Shown in pieces: positions 1 to 5,587 of a stretch of DNA of 5,796 nucleotides (its first letter is position 1; the number at the start of each line of letters is the position of its first letter). The DNA lies in the NCBI GenBank assembly GCA_003646305.1, contig QNFJ01000144.1, positions 1 to 5,796 of the forward strand, read 5' to 3'. The position numbers and the translations under genes are program-made. The notes under the pieces were generated by a model that was not told the origin of the DNA, did not search any database, and was given only the letters and a program-made list of their open reading frames with translations. This DNA is from Gammaproteobacteria bacterium (GTDB lineage: Bacteria; Pseudomonadota; Gammaproteobacteria; Methylococcales; UBA2780).

Positions 1-789
1 CTAAATGGTTCAAATTCCAGAATATATAAACTGGGCTGGGATGATGGCTCACCATTTACCGTGATTGGGACCGATGGCGGACTGCTGGAAAGCGCCGTTA
101 CGCGTCGTTATATAACCCTTGCTCCGGCAGAGCGTGTTGAAATTTGGGTCGATTTCCGAGATAAAAAGATTGGCTCCATTCAAACCTTAAAAAGTCTTCC
201 ATTTCAGGGTATGCGGCATATGAGTGCGGAAAATGCCCTGCCTGAGGGGGGAGAGTTTTCTATCATGAGCGTAAAAGTGGCTACGGCAGAAGAGGGGGGG
301 GACTCAAGCCAACTTCCCGAAACACTTTCTAAAATTGACCGGCTTGATTTGTCAAATGTAGCGAACCCAGAAATACCGTTATCGATCGCATTAAGAATGC
401 GTCGTATGAACTGGTGGTTAAATGGTGAAGATTTCGAGATGCTTGAGGCAACGCCAAGCGAACGAGTGTCAGTTAATAGCCACCAGGTTATCCAGTTTGA
501 TAATGGCTTCCAGACACGGGGTGGGATGCGCCTTCCTCACCCGATGCACATGCATGGTCAGCAATTTCAGATTATTAAAAGAGAAATCCGCCGAAACTAT
601 CAAGGAACCTACGATTCATTGAGTGAGGGGTTTGTTGATAATGGATGGAAAGATACAGTACTTGTTATGCCGGGTGAGCGGGTCACAATGATTAAACCTT
701 TCGAAGACTACAAAGGGCTCTTCCTTTATCACTGCCATAATCTTGAACATGAAGATATGGGTATGATGCGGAACTTTAATGTTGTTTAG
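1..789 (+). CDS. Multicopper oxidase, C-terminal part (5' truncated by window)
   Basis: The reading frame is open from base 1, so this is the last 262 residues of a longer protein; cupredoxin domain 1 and its two copper-binding His motifs lie outside the window. The fragment begins with a conserved NGSNSR segment, then GTDGGLLE at about residues 23-30. The C-terminal cupredoxin domain carries HPMHMHG (residues 180-186) and HCHNLEHEDMGMM (244-256). By comparison with CueO, His180, Cys245, His250 and Met255 would bind the type 1 copper, and His183, His185, His244 and His246 the trinuclear type 2/3 cluster, so the electron path looks intact. Such enzymes oxidise phenols or metal ions (for example Cu(I)) with reduction of O2 to water, usually in the periplasm. 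The signal peptide is not visible. No CueO-type Met-rich insert is seen in this part, so the substrate is undetermined. Two poly-G tracts lie in the linker region. The stop codon overlaps the gloA ribosome binding site, suggesting co-transcription. Confidence 0.93.
   Translation, partial: LNGSNSRIYKLGWDDGSPFTVIGTDGGLLESAVTRRYITLAPAERVEIWVDFRDKKIGSIQTLKSLPFQGMRHMSAENALPEGGEFSIMSVKVATAEEGGDSSQLPETLSKIDRLDLSNVANPEIPLSIALRMRRMNWWLNGEDFEMLEATPSERVSVNSHQVIQFDNGFQTRGGMRLPHPMHMHGQQFQIIKREIRRNYQGTYDSLSEGFVDNGWKDTVLVMPGERVTMIKPFEDYKGLFLYHCHNLEHEDMGMMRNFNVV
294..301 (+). repeat. G8 homopolymer tract inside the oxidase gene
   Basis: Eight consecutive G residues span codons for Glu-Gly-Gly-Asp; a G6 tract lies 42 bp upstream at 246-251. 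Adding one G would bring a TAA stop into frame at 330-332; losing one G would bring a TAG into frame at 359-361. Either change would remove the C-terminal copper ligands. Tracts of this length can slip during replication and are also common places for sequencing errors. The tract is seen directly; any regulatory role is inference. Confidence 0.6.
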
Positions 790-793
790 GGGG
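788..793 (+). promoter_or_regulatory. Ribosome binding site deciding the TTG start of gloA
   Basis: AGGGGG is placed 7 nt before a TTG codon at 801, good Shine-Dalgarno spacing. It overlaps the TAG stop of the upstream oxidase gene (787-789), so ribosomes ending on that gene would finish at the gloA initiation site. This supports TTG as the start, together with the match of the resulting N-terminus to other GloA proteins. Confidence 0.75.
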
Positions 794-800
794 CGATAAT

Positions 801-1187
801 TTGAGAATACTGCACACCATGCTCCGAGTGAGTGATCTTGATCGATCACTCAAGTTTTATACTGAGCTATTGGGTATGAAACTACTTCGCCAAAAGGACT
901 ACCCAGAAGGGCGCTTTACGTTGGCATTTGTTGGCTACGGTGATGAGTCAGAACAGGCGGCTATTGAACTGACCTGGAATTGGGATGCTGATGTCTATGA
1001 TTTGGGAACAGCGTATGGGCATATTGCGATTGCAGTAGATGATGTTTATAACGCGTGTGAAAACATTAAGCAGCTTGGTGGAAATATTGTTCGAGAAGCA
1101 GGGCCGATGAAAGGCAGTGCAACAGTGCTTGCGTTTGTAGAAGATCCTGACGGTTATAAAATTGAGCTATTAGCTTCTGATCGTTAA
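801..1187 (+). CDS. gloA: Glyoxalase I (lactoylglutathione lyase)
   Basis: The 128-residue product is a single VOC-fold metalloenzyme that isomerises the hemithioacetal of methylglyoxal and glutathione to S-lactoylglutathione in the cytosol, the first step of glutathione-dependent methylglyoxal detoxification. The sequence follows E. coli GloA (about 135 residues) almost throughout: the N-terminal segment MRILHTMLRV, LGTAYGHIA near residue 70 and the ending VEDPDGYKIEL. The metal ligands sit at the E. coli positions: His5, Glu56, His74 and Glu122. The short form matches the Ni/Co-dependent class rather than the longer Zn class, as known for E. coli; metal use here is inferred. TTG is chosen as start because only it preserves His5 in its proper place and it has a well-spaced AGGGGG. 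It lies 11 bp after the oxidase gene and converges on yceF with one base between the stops. Confidence 0.97.
   Translation: MRILHTMLRVSDLDRSLKFYTELLGMKLLRQKDYPEGRFTLAFVGYGDESEQAAIELTWNWDADVYDLGTAYGHIAIAVDDVYNACENIKQLGGNIVREAGPMKGSATVLAFVEDPDGYKIELLASDR
829..852. repeat. Inverted repeat with three GATC sites in the start of gloA
   Basis: The 9-nt arms TGAGTGATC (829-837) and GATCACTCA (844-852) are perfect inverted copies around a 6-nt loop, TTGATC. GATC occurs at 834-837, 840-843 and 844-847, so three possible Dam sites lie within 14 bp. The repeat covers codons 10-18 of gloA (V-S-D-L-D-R-S-L region) and could fold in the mRNA shortly after initiation. Part of it is forced by the conserved protein sequence, so function is uncertain. 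Confidence 0.6.
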
Positions 1188-1234
1188 TTTAAAGAACCGG
1201 GTAATCAAATGCCTCAAGCATTCTGATTAACCGG
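1187..1234 (-). terminator. Rho-independent-type terminator embedded in the 3' end of yceF
   Basis: Bases 1197-1207 pair with 1224-1234 (10 of 11 pairs, one G/A mismatch). After a bulged C at 1223 the stem continues with AATGC/GCATT (1208-1212 with 1218-1222) around a 5-nt loop. The base of the stem is four G-C pairs. Read on the minus strand, the hairpin is followed by TTCTTTAAATT, a U-rich tail that contains the yceF stop codon. The stem is built from yceF codons 185-198. On the plus strand it begins 10 nt after the gloA stop but has no T-run behind it, so there it may only protect the gloA mRNA 3' end. Confidence 0.6.
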
Positions 1235-1788
1235 ATAAGCGGTAGTCCAATCAATGCATTGGGATCATCTCCTTCAATCTTTTTGAATAGCACAATGCCC
1301 ATTGCTTCAGATTTAAAACTTGCAGCACAATTGTAAGGTTCGTCGAGTTCTATATAGCGAGTTATTTGTGAATCGGTTAACTCGCGAAAGTAAACCGTAC
1401 ATCGGTCCATCTCAGTTACATATTGCCCTGTTGCGCTATCGAGCAGGCAAACAGAGGTAAAGAAATCAACTTGTTTACCGCTAGCCTCCTTTAAGTGTTC
1501 AAAGGCTTTTTCTGGAGTCCCTGGCTTGTGAAGTTGCTTCTCCCCAAGCATCGCTACCTGGTCAGAACCAATAATTAAATGATCCGGGAAATGCTCTATT
1601 AATGCATGTGATTTTAGAACAGCAAGGCGTTTGGCCAGATCAATTGGAGATTCCCCTGATAGAGCCGTTTCATCAATGTCTGGAGAGGCCGCAGAGAAGT
1701 TAAGATGTAGTTTTTTGAGCAAAGCCTGTCGGTAAGGTGAGCTTGAGGCCAGAACGAGCTGCTTAGAAATGCTTTTAATTGTAGACAT
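1189..1788 (-). CDS. yceF: Maf/YceF-family nucleotide pyrophosphatase (7-methyl-GTP type)
   Basis: The 199-residue Maf-fold protein hydrolyses nucleoside triphosphates to monophosphate and pyrophosphate in the cytosol; the E. coli YceF branch prefers m7GTP. Visible family features are the N-terminal phosphate-binding segment LASSSPYR (residues 13-20), PDIDET (36-41), GSDQV with the likely catalytic Asp76 (74-78), KP at 88-89, and SFKSEAMG (157-164) followed by EGDDPNALIGLPL (172-184). The SFKSE and DPN(A/T)L(I/V)GLPL patterns and the position beside yceD-rpmF point to YceF rather than to the dTTP/UTP-type YhdE branch. The ATG at 1788 adds about ten residues before the conserved LVLASSSP; no Shine-Dalgarno is seen before it, so the start is less sure than the rest. 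It is transcribed away from yceD across a 42-bp divergent region and ends in a hairpin made of its own codons, one base from the gloA stop. Confidence 0.94.
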   Translation of the reverse strand: MSTIKSISKQLVLASSSPYRQALLKKLHLNFSAASPDIDETALSGESPIDLAKRLAVLKSHALIEHFPDHLIIGSDQVAMLGEKQLHKPGTPEKAFEHLKEASGKQVDFFTSVCLLDSATGQYVTEMDRCTVYFRELTDSQITRYIELDEPYNCAASFKSEAMGIVLFKKIEGDDPNALIGLPLIRLIRMLEAFDYPVL

Positions 1789-1791
1789 GCT

Positions 1792-1821
1792 TTGACACGG
1801 TTTTAGATTTCAAAGTATCAT
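1792..1821 (+). promoter_or_regulatory. Sigma70-type promoter for the yceD-rpmF-plsX-fab cluster
   Basis: A perfect -35 TTGACA (1792-1797) is separated by 18 bp from TATCAT (1816-1821), a five-of-six match to the -10 consensus. Transcription would begin near 1828, 0-3 nt before the yceD ATG at 1831. An imperfect operator-like pair, CTTTGA (1790-1795) and TCAAAG (1810-1815), flanks the -35 and spacer. In E. coli this operon is known to be activated by FadR from the yceD promoter region; I see no convincing FadR site here. The elements are seen in the sequence; activity is inferred. Confidence 0.6.
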
Positions 1822-1830
1822 TGTACAGAT

Positions 1831-2334
1831 ATGTCGAGCCATCTTCCTGAATATGTCGCCCCTTTATCTTTAGCTGAAAAAGGGTGCTTAATTAAGGGGG
1901 AGTACCCCTTGGCAAGTCTGGCACGACTTCAGGGAATGTTGGCGTGTTACGAGGGGAATGTACGCTTTGACCTCAATTTTGAGAGAAAAGGTAGAATGCG
2001 CGTGATCACGGGATCTGTTTTAGCTGATTTAGAGCTGGATTGCCAGGTCTGCATGGAAGCTATTGACCTGTCTGTGGATCGCAAAGTAAGCCTCTCGGTT
2101 GTTACCTCAATTGAGCAGGCAGAACGACTGCCTGAAGAGTATGAAGCGCTGTTACTTGAGAGCGTTGAAGAGACAGTTGTTTTAATGGACATTGTAGAAG
2201 ATGAGTTGTTACTCGCGTTGCCAGATGTTGCAAAACACGGTGATTGTAGTAATGGCGAGAATATTAACGAAGAGGCGGAACGAGAGGAGAGTGTCAATCC
2301 TTTTTCCGTTTTGGCAAATTTAAAGAAAGACTGA
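1831..2334 (+). CDS. yceD: YceD/DUF177 family protein (23S rRNA accumulation / L32-linked)
   Basis: This 167-residue acidic protein belongs to DUF177, the family whose gene is almost always just before rpmF. Loss in E. coli and plants has been linked to reduced 23S rRNA, so a role in large-subunit assembly is known but the mechanism is not. Visible features are an N-terminal segment like Pseudomonas YceD (PEYVAPLSLAEKG, then GEYPLASLARL), a CxxC pair at Cys71/Cys74 in the family's usual place, the conserved block VEDELLLALPDV (122-133), a variable acidic linker (about 139-154), and the C-terminal signature NPFSVLANLKKD. ATG 1831 is chosen because conserved sequence begins only a few residues later. 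It has no Shine-Dalgarno and lies almost at the predicted transcription start, so initiation may be leaderless. TTG at 1909 has a GGGGG-rich stretch upstream but would cut off conserved residues. rpmF follows after 18 bp. Confidence 0.93.
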   Translation: MSSHLPEYVAPLSLAEKGCLIKGEYPLASLARLQGMLACYEGNVRFDLNFERKGRMRVITGSVLADLELDCQVCMEAIDLSVDRKVSLSVVTSIEQAERLPEEYEALLLESVEETVVLMDIVEDELLLALPDVAKHGDCSNGENINEEAEREESVNPFSVLANLKKD

Positions 2335-2352
2335 CTGACCTGGAGTTTAATC

Positions 2353-2535
2353 ATGGCTGTACAACAAAACCGTAAAACACGTTCAAAACGCGGCATGCGT
2401 CGCTCACACGATGCACTGACTGGCAAAACACTCTCTATTGAGCCAACAACAGGCGAAACACATCTAAGACATCATGTAAGTGCTGATGGCTTCTACCGTG
2501 GACGCAAGGTTGTGGAAGATAAAGGCGAAGAATAA
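2353..2535 (+). CDS. rpmF: 50S ribosomal protein L32 (bL32)
   Basis: The 60-residue, strongly basic protein matches E. coli L32 (57 residues) along its length: MAVQQNRKTRSKRGMRRSHD at the start, then LRHHVSADGFYRGRKV near the C-terminus, ending in a short acidic-basic tail. It is a structural component of the large ribosomal subunit near the peptidyl transferase region. It has no cysteines, so it is the zinc-free form of L32. TGGAG at 2341-2345 lies 7 nt before the ATG. It sits 18 bp after yceD, the universal partner, and is followed by two hairpins before plsX, which may let the cell make more L32 than lipid enzymes from the same promoter. Confidence 0.98.
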   Translation: MAVQQNRKTRSKRGMRRSHDALTGKTLSIEPTTGETHLRHHVSADGFYRGRKVVEDKGEE

Positions 2536-2550
2536 TAGATCCTTTTTTCC

Positions 2551-2568
2551 AAATCTGGATTCAGATTT
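2551..2568. repeat. Short inverted repeat after rpmF
   Basis: AAATCTG (2551-2557) and CAGATTT (2562-2568) are perfect inverted copies around a 4-nt loop. No T-run follows on the plus strand, so it is not a terminator by itself. It stands 16 nt after the rpmF stop and 5 nt before the larger hairpin, and may be an mRNA 3'-end or processing structure. Confidence 0.5.
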
Positions 2569-2573
2569 AAAGC

Positions 2574-2607
2574 AGGCCCTGTTGGTTTATGAACAGGGCC
2601 TTTATCT
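2574..2607 (+). terminator. Terminator-like hairpin (possible attenuator) between rpmF and plsX
   Basis: AGGCCCTGTT (2574-2583) pairs perfectly with AACAGGGCCT (2592-2601) around an 8-nt loop, followed by TTATCT. The stem is strong but the T-run is interrupted, so partial read-through is expected. No strong promoter is visible between it and plsX, and plsX-fabHDG therefore probably depend on read-through. Stem and loop are seen directly; attenuation is inference. Confidence 0.6.
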
Positions 2608-2612
2608 ATTCT

Positions 2613-2617
2613 AGGGG
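2613..2617 (+). promoter_or_regulatory. Closely spaced ribosome binding site of plsX
   Basis: AGGGG lies only 3 nt before the ATG at 2621, shorter than the usual 5-9 nt. The ATG is still the best start because the first beta strand (TFTIAIDAMGGD) of PlsX begins at residue 3. It lies 11 nt after the terminator-like stem, so folding of that stem would not hide it. Confidence 0.4.
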
Positions 2618-2620
2618 CTT

Positions 2621-3649
2621 ATGAGTACGTTCACGATCGCTATCGATGCTATGGGGGGTGATTACGGCCCATCAGTAACCGTTCCAGCCTCGTTAAATAG
2701 CTTAAAACAATTTCCTCATTTAAAACTCATTTTTGTGGGTGATGAAGCTAAAATTACGACCTCGCTAAAAGATTCCGGATGGAATCTGGAAAATGAGCGA
2801 GTCCAGATAAGACATGCCTCTCAATGTGTTGAGATGCATGAGTCACCCTCTAAAGCGCTTCGTAATAAAAAAGACTCGTCAATGCGCGTGGCAATCAACC
2901 TTGTTAAAGAAGGTGCTGCTGATGCGTGTGTCAGTGCAGGAAACACTGGTGCATTAATGGCAACAGCTCGGTTTGTTCTTAAACTGATCCCCGGTCTTGA
3001 TCGACCGGCAATTATCTCCACGCTACCCTCCATGAAAGGGCATACCTACATGCTTGATCTTGGCGCAAATGTAGATAGTAAAGCTGAACACCTTTTCCAT
3101 TTTGCATTAATGGGAAATGAGATGGTTAAGGCGGTAGAGCACATTAAAGAACCGAAGGTGGGTTTGCTCAATATCGGCGAAGAGGAGATGAAAGGTAACG
3201 AGCAGGTAAAAAAAGCGGCTCAGTTGCTAACCGATTCTGATCTTAACTATATTGGTTTTGTTGAAGGAACCGATATTTTTCTCGGTGATGTTGATATTGT
3301 TGTCGCAGATGGTTTTGTTGGTAATATTGCACTTAAAACCACTGAAGGGCTGGCTGAAATGATTGGAAGCCGCCTTAAAAGGAGTTTTACGAGTTCTCTT
3401 TACGGAAAAATAGTCGGGTTGCTGGCAAAGCCCGTGCTGAAAATATTTAAAGAAGAGATTGATCCCCGAGAATATAATGGTGCCAGCTTTTTAGGATTAA
3501 AGGGAATTGTGGTTAAAAGCCATGGCGGGGCGGATACTCTTGCTTTTCAAAATGCGGTGGAAATTGCGTACCTTGAAATTGAAGAGAATGTTGCCGAGAA
3601 AATAAATGCTGAAGTTGAGCGGCTTTTAAATAAAGCAGGCGTGAAATGA
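2621..3649 (+). CDS. plsX: Phosphate acyltransferase PlsX
   Basis: The 342-residue enzyme converts acyl-ACP and phosphate to acyl-phosphate, the acyl donor for PlsY in phosphatidic acid synthesis, acting at the inner face of the membrane. Family blocks appear in order: DAMGGDYGP (residues 9-17), SPSKALR (75-81), SSMRVA (86-91), SAGNTGALM (105-113), LDLGANVD (145-152), LNIGEEEMKG (183-192), DGFVGNIALK (230-239), YNGASFLGLKG (285-295) and KSHG (299-302). Length is normal for the family. A basic, amphipathic stretch at about 251-278 falls where other PlsX proteins have a membrane-contacting helix pair; that assignment is inferred. The gene follows the hairpin pair behind rpmF and overlaps fabH by 4 nt, tying phospholipid precursor supply to fatty acid initiation. 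Confidence 0.98.
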   Translation: MSTFTIAIDAMGGDYGPSVTVPASLNSLKQFPHLKLIFVGDEAKITTSLKDSGWNLENERVQIRHASQCVEMHESPSKALRNKKDSSMRVAINLVKEGAADACVSAGNTGALMATARFVLKLIPGLDRPAIISTLPSMKGHTYMLDLGANVDSKAEHLFHFALMGNEMVKAVEHIKEPKVGLLNIGEEEMKGNEQVKKAAQLLTDSDLNYIGFVEGTDIFLGDVDIVVADGFVGNIALKTTEGLAEMIGSRLKRSFTSSLYGKIVGLLAKPVLKIFKEEIDPREYNGASFLGLKGIVVKSHGGADTLAFQNAVEIAYLEIEENVAEKINAEVERLLNKAGVK

Positions 3650-4611
3650 AAATATATTCTCGCATCATTGGAACTGGAGGATATCTTCCAGAACAGGTTC
3701 GAACTAACCATGATATCGCTGAAAAGATTGATACAAGCGATGAATGGATTAGAGAACGAACAGGTATAGAAGAGAGGCGGATTGCAGCCCCGGGTGAAAC
3801 GGCTTCAAGCATGGCTGAACTTGCTTCGAGGCAAGCTATTGAGGCGGCTGGAATTGAGCCTGATTCCATTGATCTTGTGATTGTTGCAACCAGTTCACCC
3901 GATCGTATTTTTCCAAGTACCGCCTGCCTTTTACAAAATCGGCTGGGAACCGGTGGTTGTGCTGCCTTCGACGTTCAGGCGGCCTGCTCTGGATTTATTT
4001 ATGCTTTTAGCATTGCGGATCAGTTCATTCGTGCCGGTAGCGCCAAAAGGGCACTTGTGGTCGGTAGCGAGGTCAATTCACGAATCATAGACTGGGAAGA
4101 CAGGGGGACAGCGATCATTTTTGGTGATGGTTCCGGTGCTGTTTTGCTCGAGGCTAGCGAAGAACCTGGCGTACTCTCAACACACCTCAATTCTGATGGA
4201 CAACACAGTGAGCTGTTGTATATCCCTAATCCAATTGGTGATCAGGCAAAACCGGGTGAAAAAGCCCACATGAAAATGTCGGGCAACGAAGTTTTTAAAG
4301 TCGCGGTTAATACTTTGGGTAAAATCGTCGATGAAACATTGGCTGCCAATGACATGGAGAAATCCGATATTGACTGGTTAGTGCCGCATCAGGCTAATAT
4401 GCGAATAATCAAAGCGACAGCCAGAAAATTAAAAATGCCGATGGAACAGGTTATTGTGACGATTGAGAAGCAGGGCAACACTTCGGGAGCTTCTGTTCCT
4501 CTTGCCCTGAATGAGGCCATTCGCGATGGCCGGATTCAACGTGGGCAAACTGTCCTGCTAGAGGCTTTTGGTGGTGGTTTTGTGTGGGGTTCTGCACTTC
4601 TAAAGTATTAG
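3646..4611 (+). CDS. fabH: 3-oxoacyl-ACP synthase III (KAS III)
   Basis: The 321-residue thiolase-fold enzyme condenses acetyl-CoA with malonyl-ACP to acetoacetyl-ACP, starting each fatty acid chain. The catalytic triad is Cys114 (in QAACSGFIYA), His248 (VPHQAN) and Asn278 (GNTSGAS), the same arrangement as Cys112-His244-Asn274 of E. coli. Also present are the N-terminal GTGGYLPE, SDEWIRERTGIEERR (31-45), FGDGSGA (159-165) and the C-terminal FGGGFVWGSALL. The triad shows it is FabH rather than a KAS I/II enzyme, which use Cys-His-His. Its ATG overlaps the plsX stop (ATGA), so translation is probably coupled; only a weak ribosome binding site is visible. fabD follows after 31 AT-rich bases. 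In E. coli this segment is known to be activated by FadR and inhibited by ppGpp; I cannot see whether that holds here. Confidence 0.98.
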   Translation: MKIYSRIIGTGGYLPEQVRTNHDIAEKIDTSDEWIRERTGIEERRIAAPGETASSMAELASRQAIEAAGIEPDSIDLVIVATSSPDRIFPSTACLLQNRLGTGGCAAFDVQAACSGFIYAFSIADQFIRAGSAKRALVVGSEVNSRIIDWEDRGTAIIFGDGSGAVLLEASEEPGVLSTHLNSDGQHSELLYIPNPIGDQAKPGEKAHMKMSGNEVFKVAVNTLGKIVDETLAANDMEKSDIDWLVPHQANMRIIKATARKLKMPMEQVIVTIEKQGNTSGASVPLALNEAIRDGRIQRGQTVLLEAFGGGFVWGSALLKY

Positions 4612-4642
4612 ATTAATAACATTAAAATAATATCGTACTGCT

Positions 4643-5587
4643 ATGAATAAATTAATAAATTTATCCTTTGTGTTTCCAGGGCAAGGCTCTCAGTCGCTCG
4701 GAATGTTGTCCGATCTTGCAGCGAACCATCGCGAGATTCAGGAGACGTTTGAAGCGGCATCAACTGTCCTGGGCAAAGACCTGTGGAAGATGTCACAAGA
4801 GGGGCCAGCCGAGCTTTTAAATCAGACCATCAACACACAGCCATTAATGTTAACCGCTGGTGTTGCAACATGGCGTGTCTGGAGTAAATTAACCGATATT
4901 CGACCCAGCTGGATGGCTGGCCACAGTCTTGGTGAATACAGCGCACTTGTTTGTGCCAATTCAATTGTATTTGAAGATGCAGTCAAAATAGTTTCTGAGC
5001 GTGCTCGTTTTATGCAGGAGGCGGTCCCCGACGGAGTCGGTGCAATGGCTGCTATCTTAGGTCTGGAAAACCATCTTGTGGTTGCTGCCTGTAAAGAGGC
5101 TGCCGGTGACGAGGTCGTTTCAGCGGTAAACTTTAATGCTCCAGGCCAGGTTGTTATCGCGGGCCATGCGGCAGCCGTGGCTAGAGCGATTGATGTTGCG
5201 AAAGAAAAGGGGGCCAGGAAGGCTATCTTATTACCCGTGAGTGTTCCCTCGCATTGCTCTTTGATGAAGCCGGCTGCTGAAAGACTGGACGAACTCTTAC
5301 AGACGATTGAAATTAAAACACCTGAAATAGCCATTTTGCATAATGCAGATGTTAATTGCCATGAGGCGCCAGAAGTCATTCGTAATGCACTAAAGAGTCA
5401 ACTGTTTAACCCTGTTCGATGGACAGAGACAGTGCGCTTTATAAGTGATCAGGGATCTAATACTTTTGTAGAATGCGGCCCAGGAAAAGTCCTCAGCGGA
5501 ATGAATAAGCGCATTGTGAAAGGTGTAACTGTTTTACCTTTGATTGATGAAACAACACTAAATAAAATATTGGAGGCACTGCAATGA
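4643..5587 (+). CDS. fabD: Malonyl-CoA:ACP transacylase
   Basis: The 314-residue enzyme moves malonyl from CoA to the acyl carrier protein, supplying the extender for FabH and the later condensing enzymes. The motif order is normal: FPGQGSQ (residues 11-17), the nucleophile elbow GHSLGEYSA with Ser95 (93-101), Arg120 before FMQEAVPDG, NAPGQVVIAG (165-174), PSHCSLM with catalytic His204 (202-208), Gln253 in SQLFNPVRW, and the ending VECGPGKVLSGMNKR. These correspond to Ser92, Arg117, His201 and Gln250 of E. coli FabD. The ATG at 4643 puts GQGSQ at its usual distance, but the preceding 31 bases are AT-rich without a Shine-Dalgarno, so initiation may rely on an unstructured leader. It ends in an ATGA overlap with fabG. 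Confidence 0.98.
   Translation: MNKLINLSFVFPGQGSQSLGMLSDLAANHREIQETFEAASTVLGKDLWKMSQEGPAELLNQTINTQPLMLTAGVATWRVWSKLTDIRPSWMAGHSLGEYSALVCANSIVFEDAVKIVSERARFMQEAVPDGVGAMAAILGLENHLVVAACKEAAGDEVVSAVNFNAPGQVVIAGHAAAVARAIDVAKEKGARKAILLPVSVPSHCSLMKPAAERLDELLQTIEIKTPEIAILHNADVNCHEAPEVIRNALKSQLFNPVRWTETVRFISDQGSNTFVECGPGKVLSGMNKRIVKGVTVLPLIDETTLNKILEALQ
5572..5576 (+). promoter_or_regulatory. Strong ribosome binding site of fabG inside fabD
   Basis: GGAGG lies 7 nt before the fabG ATG at 5584 and within the last codons of fabD. Together with the 4-nt overlap it fixes the fabG start and gives fabG an initiation signal much stronger than those seen for fabD or fabH. Confidence 0.75.

Noticed and set aside
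1820..1825. Possible -10 element (TACAAT on the minus strand) for yceF, overlapping the yceD -10
   Set aside because: The hexamer is a good match, but no -35-like sequence is found 16-18 bp upstream (inside yceD), so I could not support it as a separate promoter feature.
1894..1911. Alternative yceD start at TTG 1909 behind a GGGGG stretch, and a 6-bp hairpin AAGGGG/CCCCTT there
   Set aside because: Starting there would delete residues that align with the N-terminus of Pseudomonas and E. coli YceD; the GC hairpin is short and within coding sequence.
1947..2426. Minus-strand reading frame across yceD and rpmF (159 codons)
   Set aside because: It is antisense to two well-supported genes, is rich in Ser and Arg as shadow frames are, and resembles no family I know.
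2582..2610. plsX promoter (TTGGTT ... TCTATT) within the hairpin region
   Set aside because: Both hexamers match the consensus poorly and the bases are already explained by the hairpin stem.
3513..3869. Minus-strand reading frame across the plsX-fabH junction
   Set aside because: It lies opposite conserved plsX and fabH codons and has no recognisable domain or start signal.
4608..4636. AT-rich spacer between fabH and fabD as a fabD promoter
   Set aside because: TAAAAT and TATCGT resemble -10 elements, but no acceptable -35 is found at the correct distance; any AT-rich stretch gives such matches.
4822..5379. Minus-strand reading frame across fabD (185 codons)
   Set aside because: Antisense to a complete fabD with all catalytic residues; low-complexity Ala/Ser/Thr composition and no ribosome site seen.
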